DNA of 64,000 bases, from the NCBI RefSeq assembly GCF_014191255.1, contig NZ_JACHWH010000001.1, positions 372,001 through 436,000 on the forward strand, read 5' to 3'. Position numbers and translations under genes: made by a program. The notes under the pieces are model-generated. The model saw only the letters and a program-made list of their open reading frames with translations. It did not search any database and was not told the DNA's origin. Positions within the stretch are counted from its first letter, which is position 1, and every line of letters begins with the position of its first letter. The DNA comes from Amycolatopsis bartoniae (GTDB taxonomy: Bacteria; Actinomycetota; Actinomycetes; Mycobacteriales; Pseudonocardiaceae). Below are positions 24,395 through 34,068 of this stretch, piece after piece.

Positions 24395-25562
24395 CCACGT
24401 GCTTCGCGATCTCCAGTGCGCTCGTCGCGGCCGGTGACGGGGCGTTGAGCACGTGGACCTGGTGCGGAGCGGTCTCGATGAGGAAGTCGTCGACGAGGGA
24501 GCCGTCGGGCAGCAGCGCCTGCGCCCGCACGCCCGAGCCGTGCCGCACGATGTCGTCCGGGCCCACCGCGGGCACCAGCCGCGCCAGGCTCGCCGCGAAC
24601 CGGCGCTTCGACAGCGAGCGCAGGACCTCTTCGAGCCCCGTCGGGTAGGCGTACCGGCGTGCCAGTCGCCAGGCGCCGGGGAACCGCGCCACGTCCAGCA
24701 GGTCGGCGGGGGAGACGTCGCGCCAGCGGTAGCCCTCGCGGCGCAACGCCAGCACCGCGTTGGGGCCCGCGTGCACGCTGCCGTCGAGCATGCGGGTCAG
24801 GTGCACGCCGAGGAACGGCAGCGCCGGGTCGGGCACCGGGTAGATGAGCCCGCGCACGAGGTGCCGCCGTTCGGGTCGCAGTTCGTAGTACTCGCCGCGG
24901 AACGGGACGATCCGGGCGCGCGGGGTGAGCCCGGCGAGCCGCGCGATGCGGTCGGACTGCAGGCCCGCACAGTTCACCAGGACGTCGGCGCGGAGCACGT
25001 CGTGGCCGGTGGCGACCTCGACCCCGCCCGTGCGGCCCGGCCGGACGCCGAGCGCGGGCGTGCCGAGCCGCAGCTCGGCGCCCTTCTCCGCCAGCAGCCG
25101 GACGAGCGCGGCACACACCCCGGGGAAGTCGATGATGCCGGTGGACTCGACGCGCAGCGCCTGGACGCAGGCCACCTCCGGCTCGTACTCGCGCGCCTCC
25201 TCCGGCGGGACCAGCCGCGCGGGCACGCCGTTGGCCTCGGCGCGCTCCGCGAGCACGTGCAGCGCGGGCAGCTCGGCCTCCTCGGTGGCGACCACCAGCT
25301 TGCCGCACACCTGCACGCCGACGCCGTGCTCGCGCGCGAAGTCCACAATGGACCTGTTCCCGGCCACGGACATCCGGGCCTTCGCCGAGCCCGGCTTGTA
25401 GTACAGGCCGGCGTGCACGACGTTCGAGTTGTGCCCGGTCTGGTGCGCCGCCCAGGTGTGTTCCTTCTCCAGCACGGTCACCGCCGTGCCGCGCCGGGTC
25501 AGCTCCCACGCCACGGCGAGGCCCAGGATGCCGCCGCCGATCACCACCGCTCGCTGCGTCAC
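24375..25562 (-). CDS. lhgO: L-2-hydroxyglutarate oxidase
   Basis: 395 residues. FAD-dependent DAO-fold enzyme: VVIGGGILGLAVAWELTRRG near the N terminus, HQTGHNSNVVHAGLYYKPGS, GLIYPVPDPALPFLGVHLTR, and the C-terminal GVRAQALLPDGSLVDDFLIE. The pattern is that of LhgO/YgaF, which oxidises L-2-hydroxyglutarate to 2-oxoglutarate and passes electrons to the membrane quinone pool. GTG start at 25562. Divergent from an acyl-CoA ligase. Confidence 0.9.
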   Translation of the reverse strand: MTQRAVVIGGGILGLAVAWELTRRGTAVTVLEKEHTWAAHQTGHNSNVVHAGLYYKPGSAKARMSVAGNRSIVDFAREHGVGVQVCGKLVVATEEAELPALHVLAERAEANGVPARLVPPEEAREYEPEVACVQALRVESTGIIDFPGVCAALVRLLAEKGAELRLGTPALGVRPGRTGGVEVATGHDVLRADVLVNCAGLQSDRIARLAGLTPRARIVPFRGEYYELRPERRHLVRGLIYPVPDPALPFLGVHLTRMLDGSVHAGPNAVLALRREGYRWRDVSPADLLDVARFPGAWRLARRYAYPTGLEEVLRSLSKRRFAASLARLVPAVGPDDIVRHGSGVRAQALLPDGSLVDDFLIETAPHQVHVLNAPSPAATSALEIAKHVANVAGA

Positions 25563-25623
25563 CGGACCAGGGTAGGCGGACCGGCGGTTACCGTGGGCGG
25601 GCCACCAGCGGAAGGATGAGGAC

Positions 25624-27021
25624 GTGACGCTCATCGGGGACGGTGCCCGGCTCGTCGACGCGACCACCGGCCGCGCACTGGAGCACGACGAGCTCGTGCT
25701 GCAGGTGACGCGGGTCGCGGAGGCTCTGTCCGCCCTGCCCGGCGGGGTGCTGTTCGCCCGTGCCGGGATCGACCTGACGGGGATCCTGCACTACCTCGCC
25801 GCGTTCGAGGGCGGGCGCGCGGTCGCGCTCCTCGATCCGGCGCTGAGCACCGGATCCGTGACCGAACTCGTCGAGCGGTTCCGGCCGGGAGCCGTGCTCA
25901 CCGCACCCGCCGCCGCTCCGCCGCCGGGATATGTGGCGAAGGACGGGCACTGGGTGCGCCAGGACCCGGACGGCGTCCTGCCGCACCCGGACCTGGCGCT
26001 GCTGCTGGCCACCAGTGGCTCCACCGGCACGCCCCACCTGGTGAAACTCTCCCGCCGCGCGGTCGTGGCCAACGCGCACGCCATCGCCGAGGTGCTCGGC
26101 ATCGGGCCGGACGAGGTGGCGCCGACGAACCTGCCGCCGCACTACGCCTACGGCACGTCGGTGCTGAACTCGCACCTCGCCCGCGGCGCGACGGTGGTGA
26201 TCGAGCCCTCGGGCCTGCGGGAACGCGCGTTCTGGGAGGCCGTCGACCGGTGCGGCTGCACGTCGCTGGCCGCGGTGCCGACGCACTACGAGATCCTGCG
26301 GCGCAACGGTTTCGACCCCGCCGACCACCCGCGGCTGCGCACCCTCACGCAGGCGGGCGGCAGGTTGCGCCCGGAGCTGGTCGCGGAGTTCGACGCGAAG
26401 ATGCGGGCGGCGGGCGGCGGGCTGTACGTGATGTACGGGCAGACCGAGGCCGGGCCGCGCATGTCGACCATGCCCGCGGAACTGCTGGCGCGGAAACCGG
26501 ACTCCGTCGGACCCGCCGTGCCGGGTGGCCGGTTCAGCATCCGGCACAACGACGGGTCGGAGACCACGCACCCGAAGATCAGCGGCGAGGTCGTCTACCG
26601 CGGCCCGAACGTGATGATGGGCTACGCCGAGGACGAGGCCGGGCTCGCGCTGGGCGACCAGCTCGACGGGGTGCTCGCGACGGGCGACCTCGGCTACCTC
26701 GACGAGGACGGGTTCCTGTTCGTCACCGGGCGGCTCAAGCGCATGGGCACGGTGTACGGCAACCGGATCAGCCTCGACGACCTGGAGCAGGCCGTGCGGA
26801 CGTGCGCGCCGGAGGTGGGGCTCGTGGCCGCGGTGCCCGGCGACGACAGGGTGGTGCTGTTCGTCGAGGGCCTGCCCGGCGAAGCCTGCCGGAGCGTGTC
26901 CGAAGCGCTGGCCGACCGGCTGCACCTGCACGCTTCGGGTTTCGACGTGCGGTGCACCGGCACCGTGCCCCTGCTGAGCAGCGGGAAGATCGACTACCAG
27001 GCGCTGACCGGGGAGCTGTGA
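25624..27021 (+). CDS. AMP-dependent acyl-CoA synthetase / ligase (ANL family)
   Basis: 465 residues, compact for the family. ATP-binding LATSGSTGTPHLVKLS (from about residue 128), YGQTEAGPRMST, ATGDLGYLDEDGF, hinge GRLKRMGTVYGNRISL, and the catalytic Lys in SSGKIDYQAL. It activates a carboxylate as an adenylate; the substrate (fatty acid or aryl acid) is not clear. GTG start. An acyltransferase gene follows after 53 bp, suggesting the pair loads an acyl group onto a lipid or glycan. Confidence 0.85.
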   Translation: MTLIGDGARLVDATTGRALEHDELVLQVTRVAEALSALPGGVLFARAGIDLTGILHYLAAFEGGRAVALLDPALSTGSVTELVERFRPGAVLTAPAAAPPPGYVAKDGHWVRQDPDGVLPHPDLALLLATSGSTGTPHLVKLSRRAVVANAHAIAEVLGIGPDEVAPTNLPPHYAYGTSVLNSHLARGATVVIEPSGLRERAFWEAVDRCGCTSLAAVPTHYEILRRNGFDPADHPRLRTLTQAGGRLRPELVAEFDAKMRAAGGGLYVMYGQTEAGPRMSTMPAELLARKPDSVGPAVPGGRFSIRHNDGSETTHPKISGEVVYRGPNVMMGYAEDEAGLALGDQLDGVLATGDLGYLDEDGFLFVTGRLKRMGTVYGNRISLDDLEQAVRTCAPEVGLVAAVPGDDRVVLFVEGLPGEACRSVSEALADRLHLHASGFDVRCTGTVPLLSSGKIDYQALTGEL

Positions 27022-27074
27022 GCGCCCCCTCTTCACTACGCGGAAGTAACCTACGGTCCCGTAACCTTGGTGGC

Positions 27075-27788
27075 ATGGCAGAGCTCGTGTACCCGCCCGT
27101 CATCCTGTTCGCGAAGAGCATGTTCCGGGTCCTGGACCTGAAACTGCGGGTGGAAGGCGGCGAGCAGCTGCCCCGGCGCGGCGGCGCGGTGATCGCGTGC
27201 AACCACGTGAGCTACCTGGACTTCATCTTCTGCGGCCTCGGCGCGCAGCCGGCGAAGCGGCTGGTGCGGTTCATGGCGAAGGAGCCGGTGTTCCGGCACC
27301 GCATCTCCGGGCCGCTGATGCGCGGCATGCACCACATCCCCGTCAACCGGCAGGCGGGCCGCGCCTCCTACGAGGAGGCCGTCGCCCGGCTGCGGGCCGG
27401 GCAGGTGGTGGGCGTCTTCCCGGAGGCGACGATCAGCCCGTCGTTCACGGTCGAGGGCATCAAGTCCGGCGCCGTGCGGATGGCCGCGGAAGCGGACGTG
27501 CCGCTGGTGCCGATGGCGGTGTGGGGCACGCAGCGGCTGTGGACGAAGGGCCGCCCGCGCCGCCTCACGCAGCGGCACGTGCCGATCTCCGTCCTGCTCG
27601 GTGAGCCCATGCACCCGCACCCCGAGGACGACGTGGACGTGCAGACGCGGGAGCTGCGCAGCCGGATGGCGAACCTGCTGGACAAGGCGCAGGCCGAGTA
27701 TCCGGAGCAGCCCAGCAGCCCTGACGAGCGCTGGTGGCTCCCCGCCCACCTGGGCGGCACGGCACCCGAGCCGCCCGAGGTCTCTTAG
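27075..27788 (+). CDS. Lysophospholipid acyltransferase (1-acylglycerol-3-phosphate acyltransferase-like)
   Basis: 237 residues. The PlsC-type motifs are in order: CNHVSYLDFIF (NHx4D), MHHIPVNRQAG, FPEATISPSFTVEGIKSGA and VPLVPMAVWGTQRLW. A hydrophobic N terminus (YPPVILFAKSMFRVLDL) would attach it to the membrane. It transfers an acyl group to a lysophosphatidate-like acceptor. Follows the acyl-CoA ligase on the same strand. Confidence 0.88.
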   Translation: MAELVYPPVILFAKSMFRVLDLKLRVEGGEQLPRRGGAVIACNHVSYLDFIFCGLGAQPAKRLVRFMAKEPVFRHRISGPLMRGMHHIPVNRQAGRASYEEAVARLRAGQVVGVFPEATISPSFTVEGIKSGAVRMAAEADVPLVPMAVWGTQRLWTKGRPRRLTQRHVPISVLLGEPMHPHPEDDVDVQTRELRSRMANLLDKAQAEYPEQPSSPDERWWLPAHLGGTAPEPPEVS

Positions 27789-27796
27789 CTCCGGAC

Positions 27797-28462
27797 TCAG
27801 GAGCGTGGCAGTAGGCCCACGAGCGACGTGATGATCGCGAGCCGCAGCCCTGTCCGCAGGTCGGTGTGGTGGACCGCGAGTGCTGGCTCGGATTCGTAGA
27901 CGGCGAGCAGGCTCGGCGGCGGCGGGGTGTAGGCGGACAGTGCGCCGGCCACCACCAGGACGGTCAGGCAGAACTGTTCGGCCTGGTCCCCGACCTCGGG
28001 CAGGTACCGCCGGACGAGGCCGGCCATCACCGCGAGGTTGGCCAGTGAGGCCTGCTTGTGCCGGCGGACCACCTCGACCGAGACGTTGTGTTCGAGCACT
28101 CCGCCCTGCGCGCCGTAGAGGTCGCAGAGCGCCGTCTGGGCGGCGAGCGACCGGCTGAGGACGTCGGCCGTCTGTTCGGCCCGTTCCACCGCGGGCCGGT
28201 CCAGGTCGACAGCGCGGGCCAGCTCCTGCTCCAGCTCGGCCAGCCAGGTCGCCGTCCGATCGTCCATCAGGTCGAGCAGCACCGCCTCGCGGGACTCGAA
28301 ATAACGCAGCACCGCCGTCTTGGCCAGGCCGACCCGCCGGCTCAGCTCGTTCAGGGTCACCTCGGCCACCGGCATCTCGTCGAGCATCGCCGAGGTCGTT
28401 TCCAGGATCGCCCGGCGCCGGACTTCACGCTGCTCTTCGGTGCGCGCCCGCTGGAACGTCAT
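27797..28462 (-). CDS. TetR family transcriptional regulator
   Basis: 221 residues. The N-terminal helix-turn-helix reads RRAILETTSAMLDEMPVAEV, LNELSRRVGLAKTAVLRYFE; the C-terminal ligand domain is helical and unassigned. Divergent from the SDR gene, with three copies of a palindromic site between them, so it almost certainly represses the SDR and itself. Confidence 0.9.
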   Translation of the reverse strand: MTFQRARTEEQREVRRRAILETTSAMLDEMPVAEVTLNELSRRVGLAKTAVLRYFESREAVLLDLMDDRTATWLAELEQELARAVDLDRPAVERAEQTADVLSRSLAAQTALCDLYGAQGGVLEHNVSVEVVRRHKQASLANLAVMAGLVRRYLPEVGDQAEQFCLTVLVVAGALSAYTPPPPSLLAVYESEPALAVHHTDLRTGLRLAIITSLVGLLPRS

Positions 28463-28480
28463 GACTTCGATCCTAGCTTG

Positions 28481-28550
28481 GGTACCGCCGGTACCTTGAC
28501 AATGTACCGGCGGAACATTATCGTTCGAGTCATAAGTTACCGGCGGTACA
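28481..28550. promoter_or_regulatory. Three TetR operator copies
   Basis: GGTACCGCCGGTACC (28481-28495, perfect palindrome), TGTACCGGCGGAACA (28503-28517) and GTTACCGGCGGTACA (28536-28550) share a GTACCGSCGGTAC core. Their starts are 22 and 33 bp apart, multiples of 11, so the sites face the same side of the helix. They span the tetR-SDR divergent promoter region and end 2 bp before the SDR ribosome site. Confidence 0.75.
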
Positions 28551-28563
28551 TTAGGAGGTTCTG

Positions 28564-29478
28564 ATGAAGTGGACCGAGCAGCAGATCCCGCGCCAGGACG
28601 GCCGGGTAGCCGTGATCACCGGTGCCAACACCGGACTGGGCTTCGAGACCGCCCGGCGGCTCGCCGAGCGCGGGGCAACGGTCGTGCTGGCCGTGCGCGA
28701 CACGGAGAAGGGCAAGCTGGCCGCCGCCCGGATCAACGGCGACGTCGCCGTGCAGGAACTGGACCTGACCTCGCTGGAATCGGTGCGCGCCGCCGCGGCC
28801 GCCCTGCGCACCACCTACCCGCGGATCGACCTGCTGATCAACAACGCCGGCGTGATGTACACCCCGAAGCAGACCACCCGCGACGGCTTCGAGCTGCAGT
28901 TCGGCACCAACCACCTGGGCCACTTCGCGCTCACCGGGCTGCTGCTCGACCTGCTGCTGCCCGTGCCCGGCTCCCGCGTGGTCACGGTCAGCAGCACCGG
29001 TCATCGCATCCGCGCCGCCATTCACTTCGACGACCTGCAGTGGGAGCGTTCCTACGACCGGGTCGCCGCCTACGGTCAGTCGAAGCTCGCCAACCTGATG
29101 TTCACCTACGAGTTGCAGCGCCGGCTCGCCGCGCACGGCACCACCGTCGCGGTGGCCGCACACCCCGGTGTCTCCAACACCGAACTCGCCCGCAACACCC
29201 CGCCGGCCGCCCGCCGGTTGATCACCTGGCTCGCTCCGGTGCTCACCCAGCCCGCCACGGCGGGCGCGCTTCCCACCCTGCGGGCCGCCACCGACCCGTC
29301 CGTCCTCGGTGGGCAGTACTACGGGCCCGGTGGTCTGGCCGAGCTGCGCGGCTATCCGAGGCTGGTCACCTCCAGCCCCGGCTCCTACGACCTGACCGTG
29401 CAGCAACGCCTCTGGGCCGTCTCGGAAGACCTCACCGGCGTGCGCTTCCCGCTCGGCCGGGCGGCCGCCACAGCGTGA
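28564..29478 (+). CDS. Short-chain dehydrogenase/reductase
   Basis: 304 residues. Classical SDR with nucleotide site VITGANTGLGFETARR, LLINNAGVMYT, catalytic Ser in VVTVSSTGHR and YGQSKLAN holding Tyr and Lys. The size and WERSYDRVAAYGQSKLAN pattern match the retinol-dehydrogenase/WWOX-like group with NADP preference; the substrate is unknown. Very strong ribosome site (AGGAGG) and a TetR-controlled promoter suggest strong inducible expression. Confidence 0.88.
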   Translation: MKWTEQQIPRQDGRVAVITGANTGLGFETARRLAERGATVVLAVRDTEKGKLAAARINGDVAVQELDLTSLESVRAAAAALRTTYPRIDLLINNAGVMYTPKQTTRDGFELQFGTNHLGHFALTGLLLDLLLPVPGSRVVTVSSTGHRIRAAIHFDDLQWERSYDRVAAYGQSKLANLMFTYELQRRLAAHGTTVAVAAHPGVSNTELARNTPPAARRLITWLAPVLTQPATAGALPTLRAATDPSVLGGQYYGPGGLAELRGYPRLVTSSPGSYDLTVQQRLWAVSEDLTGVRFPLGRAAATA

Positions 29479-29485
29479 GCCGTGC

Positions 29486-30301
29486 CTAGAACCAGCGCTC
29501 CAGCACCTGCGCCACGCCGTCCTCGGTGTTCGGTGCGGTGATCTCGTCGGCGGCCGCCCGGACGGCCGGGTGCGCGTTGGCCATCGCCACGCCGTGCCCG
29601 GCCCACTCCAGCATCGCGACGTCGTTCGGCATGTCCCCGAAGGCGATGACCCGCTCGGCGGGCACGTCGAGCCGCTCCGCGACCTCCGCGAGGCCCGTCG
29701 CCTTGGTGATGCCGTGCGCGGCGATCTCGATGAGCCCCGAACCCGCGGAGAACGTGATGTCCACCGAGCCGTCGAGCACCGCGCCCGCCGCCTCGGCCAT
29801 CTCGTCCGACGTCATCCCCGGGCGGCTGACCAGCAACTTCATCGCCGGGTGCCCGATGACCTCGGCGCGCGGGACCCGCACGCCCTCGCCGTCGCCCCAG
29901 GGGTTGCGGTAGTTCTCCTCGATCACGAGGTTGCGCACGTCGGCGTCCACGGCCCGCCTGCCGATCCGCTCGGCGGCGAACGCGCAGCCCGGAATCGCCT
30001 TCTCCACCTCGGCGGCGACCTCGCCCAGCAGCACCGGTTCGAGCAGCCCGTTGACCTCGACGATCAGGTCCTGCCTGATGTCGTAGAGCACCGCCCCGTT
30101 CGCGCACACCGCGTAACCGGTCAGCCCGGCGGGCTCGGCGACCGACGGGATCCAGCGCGGCGGGCGGCCGCTGCACAGGACCACCGGCACGTCGGCGTCG
30201 TTCACCCGGCGGAGCACCGCCAGGGTTCGGGGGGACAGCCGTTCCTGGCCGTCGAGCAGGGTTCCGTCCACGTCCGAGGCGATCAACAGGGGTTGCTCCA
30301 C
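29486..30301 (-). CDS. HAD hydrolase, Cof/YidA-like
   Basis: 271 residues. HAD motif I is IASDVDGTLLDG at the N terminus, motif II VVLCSGRPP, the catalytic Lys is in HGITKATGLAEV, and motif IV FGDMPNDVAMLEWAG. The type IIB cap domain lies between. It dephosphorylates small metabolites; substrate unknown. A Cof-type hydrolase also sits close to glf in M. tuberculosis (Rv3813c). GTG start at 30301. Confidence 0.87.
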   Translation of the reverse strand: MEQPLLIASDVDGTLLDGQERLSPRTLAVLRRVNDADVPVVLCSGRPPRWIPSVAEPAGLTGYAVCANGAVLYDIRQDLIVEVNGLLEPVLLGEVAAEVEKAIPGCAFAAERIGRRAVDADVRNLVIEENYRNPWGDGEGVRVPRAEVIGHPAMKLLVSRPGMTSDEMAEAAGAVLDGSVDITFSAGSGLIEIAAHGITKATGLAEVAERLDVPAERVIAFGDMPNDVAMLEWAGHGVAMANAHPAVRAAADEITAPNTEDGVAQVLERWF

Positions 30302-30346
30302 ACGCCCATTGTCCCTTTGTCAGCCCTGCCCGATAGCGTTGGCTAC

Positions 30347-31225
30347 GTGCGCGTAGGCATTGTGATCCTCCCCGAGGACCGGTGGTGGGCCGCCGAGCCC
30401 AAGTGGCGGGCGGCCGAGGAGTACGGCTTCGACCACGCCTGGACCTATGACCACCTCGGCTGGAGATCCCTCGTGGACGGGCCGTGGTTCAGCGCCGTGC
30501 CCACGCTCACCGCCGCCGCCATGGTCACCTCCACCATCCGCCTTGGCACCTTCGTCGCCTCGCCCGTGTTCCGCCACCCCGTGCCGTTCATGCGCGAGCT
30601 GAACACCCTCGACGACATCTCCGACGGCAGGCTCCTGCTCGGCGTCGGCGCGGGCGGGCTGGGCTACGACAACTTCGCGATGGGCGGCACCGAGCCCACC
30701 CCGCGGCAGCGCGCCGACCGGCTGACCGAGTTCGTCGAGGCCCTGCACGGGCTGTTCAACACCGACAAGTTCGACTACTCCGGCGAGTACTTCCAGGCCG
30801 TCGGCGTCCGGAACCTGCCGGGCCCGGTGCAGCGGCCGCGGCCGCCGCTCCTGGTGGCCGCCAACGGTCCCCGCACCATGCGCCTGGCGGCGCGGCTGGG
30901 CACCGGCTGGATCACCAACGGCAAGCCCGCCGAGACGCTCGACGAGTGGTGGCAGGGGGTCGGCGAGCTGTCGCGGAAGTTCGACGAGCTGCTCGCCGAC
31001 GCCGGGCGCAAGCCGGTGAACCGCTACCTGAGCCTCGACTCCGCGCCCGTGTTCTCCCTGACGAGCGTCGAAGCGTTCACCGACGCGGCGGGCCGGGCGG
31101 AGGAGCTGGGTTTCACCGACGTCGTCACGCACTGGCCCCGCTCCGGCGGGCCGTACGAAGGCCGGGAAACGGTGCTTGAACAGGTCGTGTCCGACGTCTT
31201 GCCGAAATTGCACGGCACGGCTTAA
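30347..31225 (+). CDS. LLM-class flavin/F420-dependent oxidoreductase
   Basis: 292 residues. TIM-barrel luciferase-like protein: VGIVILPEDRWWAAEPKWR, FDHAWTYDHLGWRSL, TSTIRLGTFVASPVFRHP, SDGRLLLGVGAGGLGYD, PPLLVAANGPRTMRLAAR. The DH and the glycine-rich loop fit F420-binding members. The substrate is unknown. GTG 30347 has no clear ribosome site and may be leaderless. Immediately upstream of glf but separated by 49 bp. Confidence 0.83.
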   Translation: MRVGIVILPEDRWWAAEPKWRAAEEYGFDHAWTYDHLGWRSLVDGPWFSAVPTLTAAAMVTSTIRLGTFVASPVFRHPVPFMRELNTLDDISDGRLLLGVGAGGLGYDNFAMGGTEPTPRQRADRLTEFVEALHGLFNTDKFDYSGEYFQAVGVRNLPGPVQRPRPPLLVAANGPRTMRLAARLGTGWITNGKPAETLDEWWQGVGELSRKFDELLADAGRKPVNRYLSLDSAPVFSLTSVEAFTDAAGRAEELGFTDVVTHWPRSGGPYEGRETVLEQVVSDVLPKLHGTA

Positions 31226-31244
31226 CTCACGGCCGGTGCGGTAG

Positions 31245-33012
<1,768 letters not shown>

Positions 33013-33021
33013 GGAAGCCGC

Positions 33022-34068
33022 GTGACCAATTCAGTGAACAAGGCGGAGACCGAAGTGGAGCCTCCTGAGGAGACCACCGAGGCCGCCGAGAGCAAGAACG
33101 GCACCGCGAGCGCCACGGCGGCCGGGGACGACCTCGACACCGAGCCGGACTTCGCCGCCGCTCCCGAGCCCGTCGAGGGCGCGGCCAAGCGCGGTCCGTT
33201 CCGGTCGGTGCTCGGTGTGGTCAAGACGGCCCGGCCGCGCCAGTGGGCGAAGAACGTGCTGGTCTTCGTCGCGCCGTTCACCGCCGCGCAGATCACCAAC
33301 GGCGGGGTGCTGCTCGACGCGCTGGTCGCGTTCGTCTCGTTCTGCCTGGTCGCCTCGTCGGTGTACCTGATCAACGACGCGATCGACGTCGAGGCGGACC
33401 GGGCGCACCCGACCAAGCGCAACCGGCCGATCGCGGCCGGGCTCGTGCCGGTGCCGGTGGCCTACGCCGCCGCGGTCGTCTTCTTCCTGGTCGGCCTCGG
33501 CCTGTCGTTCCTGGCCAGCCCGCAGCTGGCGATCGTGCTGGGCGTCTACGAGGCGGTCCAGCTGGGTTACTGCTTCGGGCTCAAGCACCAGCCGGTGGTC
33601 GACCTGGCCATCGTCGGCTCGGGCTTCCTGATGCGCTCCATCGCCGGTGGTGTGGCGGCCGGCATCGCGCTGTCGCAGTGGTTCCTGCTGGTCACGGCGT
33701 TCGGCTCGCTGTTCATGGTGGCGGGCAAGCGCTACGCCGAGGTGATGCTGTTCGAGCGCACGGGCGCCAAGATCCGCTCGTCGCTGAAGAAGTACTCGGC
33801 GAGCTACCTGCGTTTCGTGTGGGCGACCTCGGTCGCGATCGTGATCATGTCGTACTCGCTGTGGGCGTTCGAGCTGCGCGAGCGCGCGGACGGCTCGGTG
33901 TGGCCGGTCATCTCGATGGTGCCGTTCGTGGTCGCGATCCTGCGGTACGCGGTGGACGTGGACAGCGGGACAGCCGGTGAGCCCGAAGAGGTCGTGCTCA
34001 AGGACCGCATCCTGCAGGTCCTCGGTCTGCTGTGGGTCGTCACGCTCGCGGTGACGTTCTACCTGTGA
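33022..34068 (+). CDS. ubiA: Decaprenyl-phosphate phosphoribosyltransferase (UbiA family)
   Basis: 348 residues. A hydrophilic acidic N-terminal extension (about 60 residues, EVEPPEETTEAAESK) precedes TARPRQWAKNVLVFVAPF. The aspartate-rich NDAIDVEADRAHPTKRNRP is the polyprenyl-phosphate site; KRYAEVMLFERTGAKIRSS is typical of this subfamily (Rv3806c). About nine membrane helices. It transfers phosphoribose from PRPP to decaprenyl phosphate. GTG start; a GTGA overlap couples it to aftA. Confidence 0.93.
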   Translation: MTNSVNKAETEVEPPEETTEAAESKNGTASATAAGDDLDTEPDFAAAPEPVEGAAKRGPFRSVLGVVKTARPRQWAKNVLVFVAPFTAAQITNGGVLLDALVAFVSFCLVASSVYLINDAIDVEADRAHPTKRNRPIAAGLVPVPVAYAAAVVFFLVGLGLSFLASPQLAIVLGVYEAVQLGYCFGLKHQPVVDLAIVGSGFLMRSIAGGVAAGIALSQWFLLVTAFGSLFMVAGKRYAEVMLFERTGAKIRSSLKKYSASYLRFVWATSVAIVIMSYSLWAFELRERADGSVWPVISMVPFVVAILRYAVDVDSGTAGEPEEVVLKDRILQVLGLLWVVTLAVTFYL

